A stretch of 64,000 bases of DNA. It comes from DASUBN01 sp036000105 (GTDB lineage: Bacteria > Pseudomonadota > Gammaproteobacteria > Natronospirales > REEB76). The translations under genes were made by a program, and so were the position numbers. Under the pieces are notes generated by a model, which was given only the letters and a program-made list of their open reading frames with translations, had not been told where the DNA came from and did not search any database. Shown in pieces: positions 10,842 through 18,228 of this stretch (positions are counted from its first letter, which is position 1; each line of letters starts with the position of its first letter). Location of the stretch: the NCBI GenBank assembly GCA_036000105.1, contig DASYGE010000013.1, forward strand, positions 61,904 to 125,903, written 5' to 3'.

Positions 10842-11099
10842 TCAGGCCGCGGGGGAAGTATCTTCTTCTATCAGCCGCTTGGCATAGCCCACGGCATAGC
10901 GCTGAGTTTTCTCATGACTGGTGAACAGCTGGGTCACGCGCACACGCCGCGTGTCCTCCGTGTCCAGATCGGAGATGTTCTTCTCGATCACGAGTTCGGG
11001 CCGATACATCTTGCGTCCCAGGGTGGCGTCTATGACCACGGTCACCAGGATGCGATAGACGCCATGGCCGAATTTGTAATCCAGCTCCATGGATTGCAT
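10842..11099 (-). CDS. Small hypothetical protein, 85 aa
   Basis: I do not recognise the family. The product is a soluble, charged protein: MELDYKFGHGVYRILVTVVID near the start suggests a beta-hairpin, followed by VIEKNISDLDTEDTRRVRV and an acidic/basic helical tail ending in EEDTSPAA. The ATG at 11099 has GGAAAG a few bases upstream; an internal ATG at 11090 is an alternative. It lies 17 bases downstream of the other tiny gene on the same strand, so the two probably form an operon. Codon use looks like that of its neighbours. Confidence 0.55.
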   Translation of the reverse strand: MQSMELDYKFGHGVYRILVTVVIDATLGRKMYRPELVIEKNISDLDTEDTRRVRVTQLFTSHEKTQRYAVGYAKRLIEEDTSPAA

Positions 11100-11116
11100 G
11101 GGATGCTTTCCAGGCG

Positions 11117-11338
11117 TCAGAGATGGTGGAGATCGCCGGCCGCGGCGTCGGCATGGAACTCGGCCTCGAAATCCGCGCCATGCATGCGGGTGCAGGGATA
11201 GAGGCTGAAGGGATCCAAGCGCGTATCTCCGCCGATATGCAGGGCGGCGGACGGCAACATGCGTTCCACGGCGCGTCGCCTGCGGGCATGCCGGACCGGG
11301 GCTTTCTGCCTCTGGGGCTGTCCCAGCCAGTCGAACAT
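11117..11338 (-). CDS. Small hypothetical basic protein, 73 aa
   Basis: Starts MFDWLGQPQ with GGGAG about eight bases upstream of the ATG. The N-terminal half is rich in arginine and lysine (RHARRRRAVERM), and the C-terminal half contains several histidines and aspartates (DFEAEFHADAAAGDLHHL), which could bind metal but match no motif I know. A longer frame reaching back to 11422 lacks a better start. It is the first gene of a probable two-gene minus-strand unit. Function unknown; it could also be a spurious frame, although the ribosome binding site supports expression. Confidence 0.5.
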   Translation of the reverse strand: MFDWLGQPQRQKAPVRHARRRRAVERMLPSAALHIGGDTRLDPFSLYPCTRMHGADFEAEFHADAAAGDLHHL

Positions 11339-11488
11339 GGATGACGCTCCCGTGAAAATCTGGGCGCACTTTAGCCCAGCGCCATTGCACCCCCATGACA
11401 TCCGGGTTGCAGTTTCGCGCACCCCATATGGACCCCTGAGCCGTACCGGGCATCACTAGCGGCTGGGGATACCGGCCCCTCAATCCCC

Positions 11489-11517
11489 CTGTCACAGCTC
11501 TGTCACCGTGCCGACAC
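11489..11517 (+). promoter_or_regulatory. Pho-box-like triple repeat (putative PhoB site)
   Basis: CTGTCAC occurs at 11489-11495 and again at 11500-11506, separated by AGCT; a third, weaker unit (CCGACAC, 5 of 7) follows at the same 11-base period at 11511-11517. This matches the PHO-box architecture of 7-base direct repeats with 4-base spacers. A -10-like TAGAAT lies at 11539-11544, somewhat farther downstream than in the classic phoA promoter. It precedes the plcP-like gene by about 60 bases. Confidence 0.7.
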
Positions 11518-11577
11518 ACGCTCTTAACTGTCCACTCCTAGAATCGCACGCAACATGCTGCGACAGGAGGAAAAACC

Positions 11578-12396
11578 ATGGCTGTGCACACGATGACTCC
11601 GCTCCGTTATCGGAGCATATTCATCTCTGACGTGCATCTGGGCTTCCGCGGCTGCCGCGCGGACTTCCTCCTCGACTTCCTGCGCAATACCGAATGCGAA
11701 TACCTCTACCTGGTGGGCGACATAATCGACGTGTGGGAGATGAAGAACCGCATGTTCTGGCCCCAGGAGCACAACAACGTGGTCCGCACCATCCTGGGCA
11801 AGGCCAAACACGACACCAAGGTCATCTACATCCCCGGCAACCACGACGAGATTTTCCGCGACTACGTCGGTATGGAATTCGGCAACGTCACCATCATGAA
11901 AGATGCCATCCATGAGACCGCGGATGGCAAACGCTTCCTAGTGCTGCACGGCGACGAGTTCGACAGCGTGATGCAGGTGAGCAAGTGGCTCGCCAAGCTC
12001 GGCAGCCGTGTGTATGACTGGCTGCTCTACTGCAACCGCTGGGTCAACGTGTTCCGCCGTAAGCTGGGCTTCCCCTACTGGTCCCTGGCGGCCTACCTAA
12101 AGCACAAGGCGAAGAGTGCCGTGCAGTTCATCGGCGACTACGAGGAAGCCGTGGCGCGCGAGACCGTGAAGCGCGGCGCCGACGGGGTGATCTGCGGCCA
12201 CATCCATCATGCCGAGATCGCCATGCGCAGCGGTGTGCTGTACTGCAACGACGGCGACTGGGTGGAGTCCTGCACCGCTCTCATCGAGCGCCACGATGGC
12301 ACTCTCGAGATCCTCAACTGGGCGGAACACATCGCCGCGCGCGATGTCCAAAAGAGTGCGGCCCCGCGCCGCGCCAACACTGCGGTGACTGCATGA
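11578..12396 (+). CDS. plcP: PlcP-like metallophosphoesterase (LpxH-related), probable phospholipase C for lipid remodelling
   Basis: 272 aa calcineurin-like phosphoesterase with all five metal motifs in order: SDVHLG, GDIIDVWE, GNHDE, LHGDEFD and GHIHHAE. Proteins of this kind are often labelled UDP-2,3-diacylglucosamine diphosphatase, but the clade next to a GT4 glycosyltransferase corresponds to PlcP, which in rhizobia and marine bacteria cleaves phospholipids to diacylglycerol under phosphate starvation. The sequence here lacks a signal peptide, as does PlcP. Strong ribosome binding site (AGGAGG). The upstream Pho-box-like repeat and the ATGA overlap with the glycosyltransferase support this reading. 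LpxH function in lipid A synthesis is the alternative. Confidence 0.75.
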   Translation: MAVHTMTPLRYRSIFISDVHLGFRGCRADFLLDFLRNTECEYLYLVGDIIDVWEMKNRMFWPQEHNNVVRTILGKAKHDTKVIYIPGNHDEIFRDYVGMEFGNVTIMKDAIHETADGKRFLVLHGDEFDSVMQVSKWLAKLGSRVYDWLLYCNRWVNVFRRKLGFPYWSLAAYLKHKAKSAVQFIGDYEEAVARETVKRGADGVICGHIHHAEIAMRSGVLYCNDGDWVESCTALIERHDGTLEILNWAEHIAARDVQKSAAPRRANTAVTA

Positions 12397-13427
12397 AGAT
12401 CGCGATCGTCATAGATACCTGGCTGCCTGAGGTCAACGGTGTCGTCACCACCATGCACACCATCGTGCAGGAACTGAAAGCACTGGGCCACGAACCGCTG
12501 GTGCTCTCCCATGCCGACGGATTCATGACCATGCCCATGCCGGGCTATAGCAGTATCAAGCTAGCGCTGTTCCCGCAACGCAAGGTGAACAAGATCCTGG
12601 ACGAGTGGCAGCCGGATGCCATCCACATCTCCACCGAAGGCCCCCTGGGCGCGGCAGCGCGCCGTTACTGCATCAAGCACAAGCTCAACTTCACCACCTG
12701 CTACCACACCAAGTTCCCGGAATACATCCGGGCCCGGGCACCCATCCCCTTGAGCGTGGGCTACGCCTGGATACGCAACTTCCACAGCGCCGCCAGCCAC
12801 GTCATGGTCTCCACCCCTTCCCTCATGCAGGAGCTGGCAGACCGGGGCTTCAAGAACCTGGTGCACTGGGGCAAGGGCGTGGACACCCAGCTCTTCCGCC
12901 CTGGTTCCAAGGAACACATCGAAGACAAGCGTCCCATCTGGATGTACATGGGGCGGGTGGCGGTGGAGAAGAATATCGAGGCCTTCCTGTCCCTGGAGCT
13001 GCCCGGCACGCAATACGTGGTGGGCGACGGACCGGATCTCGAGACCTTGAAGCGCCGCTATCCCGCCAAGTTCACCGGCTTCAAGCGCGGTGAGGAACTG
13101 GCAGCCATGGTGGCGGCGGCGGATGTGTTCGTGTTCCCCAGCCTCACCGACACCTTCGGCCTAGTGCTGTTGGAGGCCATGGCTTGCGGGATACCGGTCG
13201 CGGCCTTCCCGGTGACCGGCCCCAAGGATGTGGTGACCCAAGGTGTCACGGGTTACTGTGACGAGAACCTGCGCAAGGCGGCCCTCGCCTGCCTGGAACT
13301 GGACGGCGCCAAGTGCCGCGAATACGCCCTGCGTTTCAGCTGGAGGAACGCGGCCGAAGAGTTCCTGAGGAACATGGTGCCGGCGCGCCAGGTCTCCGAG
13401 AAAGCCGAAGACGCGCTGGCCGCCTGA
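12393..13427 (+). CDS. agt: GT4 glycosyltransferase, probable diacylglycerol glycosyltransferase (Agt-like)
   Basis: 344 aa GT-B fold enzyme. The N-terminus has the acceptor-side signature DTWLPEVNGVVTTMHT, and the C-terminal donor domain has FKRGEELAAMVAAADVFVFPS followed by LTDTFGLVLLEAMACG. The usual EX7E motif reads DX7E here, a variant found in some GT4 members. Coupled by ATGA to the plcP-like gene, it would glycosylate the diacylglycerol released by that enzyme, giving glycolipids that replace phospholipids. The donor sugar (glucose or glucuronate) cannot be told from sequence. A generic GT4 enzyme is the fallback. Confidence 0.75.
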   Translation: MKIAIVIDTWLPEVNGVVTTMHTIVQELKALGHEPLVLSHADGFMTMPMPGYSSIKLALFPQRKVNKILDEWQPDAIHISTEGPLGAAARRYCIKHKLNFTTCYHTKFPEYIRARAPIPLSVGYAWIRNFHSAASHVMVSTPSLMQELADRGFKNLVHWGKGVDTQLFRPGSKEHIEDKRPIWMYMGRVAVEKNIEAFLSLELPGTQYVVGDGPDLETLKRRYPAKFTGFKRGEELAAMVAAADVFVFPSLTDTFGLVLLEAMACGIPVAAFPVTGPKDVVTQGVTGYCDENLRKAALACLELDGAKCREYALRFSWRNAAEEFLRNMVPARQVSEKAEDALAA

Positions 13428-13456
13428 AGACCGAAGATTACGCTGGCCTTAGAAGG

Positions 13457-13480
13457 CCTCGCCTGCACTTGCAGGCGGGG
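13457..13480. terminator. Hairpin between convergent genes
   Basis: A 10-bp stem (CCTCGCCTGC/GCAGGCGGGG, one G-T pair) with an ACTT loop lies between the converging glycosyltransferase and HtrA-like genes. No T-tract follows on either strand, so it may be a weak bidirectional terminator. Confidence 0.45.
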
Positions 13481-13495
13481 CTGCTCATTTCCGGA

Positions 13496-16294
13496 TCAGA
13501 GCGGTTTACGCACCCAGCCTTCAGCGGTATGCACCACCTCATAGCTGGGCCAATAGCGCAGATCCAGCTTGAGGGTGACCACCTGGCTCGTGCCATCCCA
13601 GTTCTGTACCGTGAGCCGCACGTTGTCCCTGTCCTTGAAGCCGCGCACCGCGGCCTCGAAGCTGTCCATGTCCGGGGTGAGCTGGTCATTCACCTTGACG
13701 ATGCGCAGGCCAGCCGTGAGGCCGTAGCGGCTCGCCGGTGAACCGAAGTTGTAATACCCGATCAAGAGACCGGTACGCGGCACAGCCCGCTGGGCAGCCG
13801 CCGCATGCTGCGGCTCCTGCAGCAGGGCGCCGGCCCACATGAGGGCGCGCTCGGTGCCGTCTCCATCCAGACTCACGGTACCTGCATCCACATCCGTCAC
13901 CTGGCCGTCCCGGAGCACGGTGAGCTTGACCTCAGGCTGCTGGCTCGCCTTCTCCACCGCGCGGTAATCCGCCACCGGCTTGCCGTCCACGGCCAGCAGG
14001 AGGTCGCCGCTGTGCAGGAGTTTTTCGGCCGGGGTACCCGCCGTGGTACGCACCACGGCCAGGGCCTCACGCCGGGCGGGATCCACCGCGCCCAGCTTGG
14101 CGGCCCAATCGTCCGGCAAGCCAAGACGGCGGGCCTGAGACAGGGCGATGGGGAACAGATCCACATCCAGGCTGCGCAGGGTCGTGCCCTGCTCCACCGC
14201 GTTCACCATGTCTTCGACCACGTCCGCCGGTATGGCCTTCTGCACTTCCTGGGTGCGGTTGCCATCGTCATAGGCGAAGCTCACCCACAGCGCGGAGACC
14301 TGGTTCTGCTTGTCCAGGAGCACGCCGGTGACGTTCTCCGGTGCATTCACCAGGCTCAAGGCTTCCAGATTGGTATCTCGGAAACGGAAGGTGCGCGACA
14401 GGGGGAAGAGCACCGGGTCCTGGGAAGAAATCCGGGTCTCAAGGCTCGTGAGAGTGCCATCCGCCTGGTAACCCACTAGCTTCACGCTGTCTCCTGGCCG
14501 GGAGAGGCGCTTGGCGAAAGTGATGCCCTTCACCGGAGTGGTGCCGAGCAGCTTCGGGTCGTACTGGATGACCGCGAGGTTATGCAGGGGATGTACGTAA
14601 ACGACCTTGCCGGGTATCTCCACCGAACCCGCGAAGGTGATCTTCACGTCGCCCATGGAGACCGGCACGGTGTCCCGGTCCGTGACCACCAGGCCTTTCT
14701 TGGCATCCACCACCACGCCGGCGCCCAGGTAATGGGTCTCACCTACGCCGTCCACCGCATAGGGCATGTCGAACTTGATGAACACCAGGGAAGGCGCCAG
14801 GCTATCCATGGCCGGGTCGTTGTAGTGCGGGTAGCTCACGGTCACCGGCGGCAGGGGCGCCGCGGCCGTAGGTTCGGCCAGCGCGGTGCAGGGCCAGTTG
14901 CCGGTCTGCGGGTCGAGCCCGCAGCGATCAGCGGGGAACCAGCGACGGTCCACGGTGATGATACCCAGAGCCGACTGCTTGTGGTTCGCGAGGTTGAAGT
15001 AATGCAGACGCACCTGGCTGCCGTCCGGCAGGGATTGCACTGCTCTCTGCAAATCGTCCAGATCGTCCACCGGGCTGCCGTTGAACTCGGTGATCACCGC
15101 GGCCCGCTGGATACCGGCGGTGCCGAACACATAACCCGGATTCGCTATATACACGCCATGGGTTGGCACGTTGTAGCCTCGCGCCACCTGCAAAGACAGG
15201 TCGTTCAGGGTCGCACCGCCGAACTCGAGATACGAGACGGGCGAGAGGCTGGCGAGATCCTGCACCTTGATCTGCAGGGTGCGCGGCGTGCCCGCCCGCA
15301 GGACGTCCACGGCCAGGGTCTTGCCCACGGAATCGTCGATCTTCTCGTCCAGCGGCACGAAGGTGGAGATGCCCGCGCCGTCCACGGACAAGAGCACGTC
15401 ACCCGGTTGCAGCAGGTTGTCCGCCGGTCCGCCGGGGATCACTTGGTCCACCACCAGGAGGCCCGTGGCATCCGGATGCTGCTTGCGCAGTTGGGCTTCC
15501 GTGTCGGCGGAAAGACCCAAGCGCTCTAACTCGTCGTAATACTCATGCTGGAACACCGTCTGCAAGGTGCCACGGGCCACCGGCTGCCCTGCCAGCACGA
15601 GCCCGAGGGCGCGCACCACCCGGTCCAGAGGGAGGAAGTAGCTGGAGGCGGCGTCGTTACGCGCCCCGGCATTGAGGGCGATCACATCGCCGTCGATATT
15701 GATCACCGGCGAACCGGATGAACCGCCGGTGGTACCGGACACCGCCTGGAAATAGAAGGTATTGAAATCGTTGTAGCCGCCTGCGCCATACACCGGCGCA
15801 TCGCGGTCGAGGCGCGCCAGGGTGCCGGAGAGGATCGAGAGTTGCTCACCCGCATCGTTGCCGATGATGCGGATGTCCTCCCCCACCCGCGCATCGTGGG
15901 GCGCAAGCTTGAGGGACACGGGGTGGATGTATTTCAAGGCCGCCGGATCGTACTGATAGAGCCCGAAGTCATGGATAGGATCATGGTAAAGCTGCTTCAG
16001 GGTCACCACCTCGTGATCCTGGAACACCGCTTCGGCCACCACCGGTCCCGGTGTCACCACGTGGCGGTTGGTGAGGATGATGCCGTGCTCTGCGTCCACC
16101 ACGAAGCCCGTGGCCTGGCCCGTCAGGTTCCATTCGGTGTCAAAAGCCCGGGGCGCATCCACCCGGATGGAGACCACCGAGGGGGAGACCCGCGCCAGGG
16201 TCTGGGCCCAGACTTGTTCGGTGGAGGCCGCCTGGGCGTCCAGCAAACCGAGCAGACCGGCCAGGAACAATACGGGCACGAGCAGACGTTTCAT
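13496..16294 (-). CDS. Double HtrA-like serine protease with PDZ domains (Nma111-like architecture)
   Basis: 932 aa, exported: MKRLLVPVLFLAGLLGLLDAQA is a signal peptide. The first trypsin-like module carries a full triad: H78 in TNRHVV, D109 in HDF and S193 in GGSSGSP. A PDZ-like region follows (GPADNLLQPGDVLLSVDGAGI), then a second one around VFGTAGIQ. From about residue 500 a second protease-like module repeats the fold but has VTDRDTV for the histidine, HNL for the aspartate and no GxSGxP, so it should be inactive. Two more PDZ-like segments end the protein. The duplicated active-plus-dead layout is known from yeast Nma111. The start at 16294 was chosen for the signal peptide; the frame stays open to 16396. 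Confidence 0.85.
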   Translation of the reverse strand: MKRLLVPVLFLAGLLGLLDAQAASTEQVWAQTLARVSPSVVSIRVDAPRAFDTEWNLTGQATGFVVDAEHGIILTNRHVVTPGPVVAEAVFQDHEVVTLKQLYHDPIHDFGLYQYDPAALKYIHPVSLKLAPHDARVGEDIRIIGNDAGEQLSILSGTLARLDRDAPVYGAGGYNDFNTFYFQAVSGTTGGSSGSPVINIDGDVIALNAGARNDAASSYFLPLDRVVRALGLVLAGQPVARGTLQTVFQHEYYDELERLGLSADTEAQLRKQHPDATGLLVVDQVIPGGPADNLLQPGDVLLSVDGAGISTFVPLDEKIDDSVGKTLAVDVLRAGTPRTLQIKVQDLASLSPVSYLEFGGATLNDLSLQVARGYNVPTHGVYIANPGYVFGTAGIQRAAVITEFNGSPVDDLDDLQRAVQSLPDGSQVRLHYFNLANHKQSALGIITVDRRWFPADRCGLDPQTGNWPCTALAEPTAAAPLPPVTVSYPHYNDPAMDSLAPSLVFIKFDMPYAVDGVGETHYLGAGVVVDAKKGLVVTDRDTVPVSMGDVKITFAGSVEIPGKVVYVHPLHNLAVIQYDPKLLGTTPVKGITFAKRLSRPGDSVKLVGYQADGTLTSLETRISSQDPVLFPLSRTFRFRDTNLEALSLVNAPENVTGVLLDKQNQVSALWVSFAYDDGNRTQEVQKAIPADVVEDMVNAVEQGTTLRSLDVDLFPIALSQARRLGLPDDWAAKLGAVDPARREALAVVRTTAGTPAEKLLHSGDLLLAVDGKPVADYRAVEKASQQPEVKLTVLRDGQVTDVDAGTVSLDGDGTERALMWAGALLQEPQHAAAAQRAVPRTGLLIGYYNFGSPASRYGLTAGLRIVKVNDQLTPDMDSFEAAVRGFKDRDNVRLTVQNWDGTSQVVTLKLDLRYWPSYEVVHTAEGWVRKPL

Positions 16295-16355
16295 GATTTT
16301 TTCCAGGGAAGGGCCGTGAGATTTGGAGTGGGACTGTGGACGAAAGTTCGTGGAT

Positions 16356-17288
16356 TTATAGCTTAGTACCAAAAGCATCTTGATACTTCTCGTCAAACTC
16401 GGCGCGGGTGAAGTGATGGTTCTGAGTGCCGCGAGAGGCGATCTTGAGGGAGCCCATCAAAGAAGCGATCTGGCCGGTGGTCTCCCAGTCGAGTTCGTGC
16501 AGCAGGCCGTAGAGGATGCCGGCCCGGAATGCGTCGCCGCAGCCGGTGGGATCCACCACCGCTTCGGGTTTGACCGCCGGCACATCCGTACGGCGCCCCT
16601 GGGTATAGATGACCGAACCCTTGGCGCCCCAGGTCACGATCATGGCCGAGACGCGCTCGGCGATCTCATAGGCCGTGAGGCCCGTCTTGCGCTCCAGCAT
16701 CTGGGACTCGTAGTCGTTGACCGTGATCCAGTCGGCCAGCTCGATGAACTCCTTGAGTTCCTCTCCCGAGAATAGCGGCATGCCCTGTCCCGGATCGAAG
16801 ATGAAGGGGATGCCGGCCGCATGGAACTGGCGGGCGTGCTGCAGCATCGCCTCACGGCCATCGGGCGCGACGATACCGAGGGTGATGCCGGCCTTGGCGG
16901 GTACCGCCTGCTCATGGGCACGGCCCATGGCGCCGGGATGGAAAGCCGTGATCTGGTTGTCATCCACGTCGGTCGTGATGAAAGCCTGGGCGGTGTAGGC
17001 GCCGGATAGCTCTTTGATATACGTGCGCGGGATGCCGTGCCGGTCCATCCATTCCGCGTAGGGTGCGAAATCCCCGCCCACGGCGGCCATGGGCAAGCCC
17101 TGTTCACCTAGGAGCTTGAGGTCGTAGGCGATGTTGCCGGCGGTGCCGCCGAACTCCCGGCGCAGCTCAGGGACTTCGAAGCACACGTTCAAGATGTGGA
17201 TCTTGTCCGGCAGGATGTGGTTCTTGAACGGCTCGGGATACACCATGATGGTGTCGTAGGCCATGGAACCGCAGATGAGTACCGACAT
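16356..17288 (-). CDS. PfkB-family sugar/nucleoside kinase (adenosine-kinase-like)
   Basis: 310 aa ribokinase-fold kinase. The N-terminal glycine motif is FGGTAGNIAYDLKLLGE and the C-terminal PfkB signature is DPTGCGDAFRAGILYG, containing the catalytic aspartate and anion hole. Bacterial proteins starting like this (SVLICGSMAYDTIMVYPEPFKNHILPD) are often annotated as adenosine kinase or carbohydrate kinase; the substrate is not decided by sequence. It follows dgkA on the same strand after a hairpin, so it may be only partly co-transcribed. AAGGCGGA lies upstream of the ATG. Confidence 0.85.
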   Translation of the reverse strand: MSVLICGSMAYDTIMVYPEPFKNHILPDKIHILNVCFEVPELRREFGGTAGNIAYDLKLLGEQGLPMAAVGGDFAPYAEWMDRHGIPRTYIKELSGAYTAQAFITTDVDDNQITAFHPGAMGRAHEQAVPAKAGITLGIVAPDGREAMLQHARQFHAAGIPFIFDPGQGMPLFSGEELKEFIELADWITVNDYESQMLERKTGLTAYEIAERVSAMIVTWGAKGSVIYTQGRRTDVPAVKPEAVVDPTGCGDAFRAGILYGLLHELDWETTGQIASLMGSLKIASRGTQNHHFTRAEFDEKYQDAFGTKL

Positions 17289-17312
17289 GATGTCCGCCTT
17301 CGGTGGGAATGA

Positions 17313-17333
17313 AGGCCCGCATCATGCGGGCCT
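17313..17333 (-). terminator. Hairpin between dgkA and the PfkB kinase
   Basis: A 10-bp perfect stem (AGGCCCGCAT/ATGCGGGCCT) with a single-base centre lies five bases after the dgkA stop. On the minus strand it is followed by TTCATTC, a poor T-tract, so it may attenuate rather than fully stop transcription. Confidence 0.5.
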
Positions 17334-17337
17334 GTAC

Positions 17338-17715
17338 TTAGCGTATCAGGATGCAGCCCCAGACGACGGCGGCGAGTAATAAACTGATCATCACCGCTGC
17401 GGAGCCCAGGTCCTTGGCCAGCCCCGAGAGCGCGTGGCGCTCGGGGCTGATGCGATCCACCACCACCTCGATACCGGTGTTGAGCAGTTCGACGATCAAT
17501 ACCTGCAGCAGCGCCCCGGCGAGCAGCGCTCGCTCTGCGCCGCCGTGGCCCAGCCATAGGCTCAAGGGCAGAAGCACCACCAGCCCCGACACTTCCAGGC
17601 GGAAGGCTTCCTCGTTGCGGAACGCCCAGGAGAGAGCCGTCAGGCCCACCCGGGTAGCGCGCATCAGCCGCGCCATCCCAGATAGGCCGTCGCTAGCGCG
17701 TGCGGCGTCGGTCAT
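17338..17715 (-). CDS. dgkA: Diacylglycerol kinase
   Basis: 125 aa integral-membrane kinase (E. coli DgkA has about 120) that phosphorylates diacylglycerol to phosphatidate. The family motif VELLNTGIEVVVDRIS contains the catalytic glutamate and the divalent-metal glutamate, and three hydrophobic segments are visible. The ATG overlaps the tpx stop (ATGA), placing it in the gcv-tpx transcription unit. It may recycle diacylglycerol, which is of interest because the PlcP-like enzyme at 11.6 kb would generate diacylglycerol. Confidence 0.95.
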   Translation of the reverse strand: MTDAARASDGLSGMARLMRATRVGLTALSWAFRNEEAFRLEVSGLVVLLPLSLWLGHGGAERALLAGALLQVLIVELLNTGIEVVVDRISPERHALSGLAKDLGSAAVMISLLLAAVVWGCILIR

Positions 17716-18212
17716 CCCAGCGCCTTCAGAGCCGCATCATAGTTGGGTTCGTTGGCGATGTCGGAGACCATCTCGGCGTGCAAGACCTTGTCATCGGCAT
17801 CCAACACCACCACGGCGCGGGCAGTGACGCCGGCCAGGGGACCATCTTTCAGCCATACGCCGTAGGCGTCGCCGAACTCACGGCCGCGCATCATGGAGAG
17901 CGTGACCACGTTGTCGAGATGCTCGTTGCCGCAGAAGCGCCCCTGGGCGAAGGGCAGGTCTGCGGAGATCATCAGCATCACCGTGTCGGCGTGCTGCTTG
18001 GCGTGCTCGTTGAACTTACGCGTGGAGAGCGCGCACACCGGGGTGTCGATGCTGGGATAGATGTTGAGGATCTTCTTCTTGCCCTTGTAGTCAGCCAGGC
18101 TGACGTCCTTCAAGTCCTTGGTGACCAACTTGAAGTCCGGAGCCTTGCCGCCCACCTTGGGCAGTTCGCCACTGGTGTGCACCGGGTTACCGCGCAATGC
18201 AATCTTGGCCAT
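17712..18212 (-). CDS. tpx: Thiol peroxidase (Tpx, 2-Cys peroxiredoxin)
   Basis: 166 aa. The peroxidatic cysteine is in PSIDTPVCALSTRKF and the resolving cysteine in GRFCGNEHLDNV, the standard Tpx arrangement. It reduces hydroperoxides using thioredoxin. I chose MAKIALRGNP at 18212 because AGGAGG sits eight bases upstream; the frame extends to 18239 but would overlap that site. It lies 16 bases after gcvP and is coupled to dgkA by ATGA. Confidence 0.95.
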   Translation of the reverse strand: MAKIALRGNPVHTSGELPKVGGKAPDFKLVTKDLKDVSLADYKGKKKILNIYPSIDTPVCALSTRKFNEHAKQHADTVMLMISADLPFAQGRFCGNEHLDNVVTLSMMRGREFGDAYGVWLKDGPLAGVTARAVVVLDADDKVLHAEMVSDIANEPNYDAALKALG

Positions 18213-18228
18213 GTGCATATCCTCCTGA

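Noticed and set aside
11578..12396. LpxH (lipid A) as the final call
   Set aside because: The five motifs fit both, but the Pho-box-like site and the coupled glycosyltransferase favour PlcP; LpxH is kept only as an alternative.
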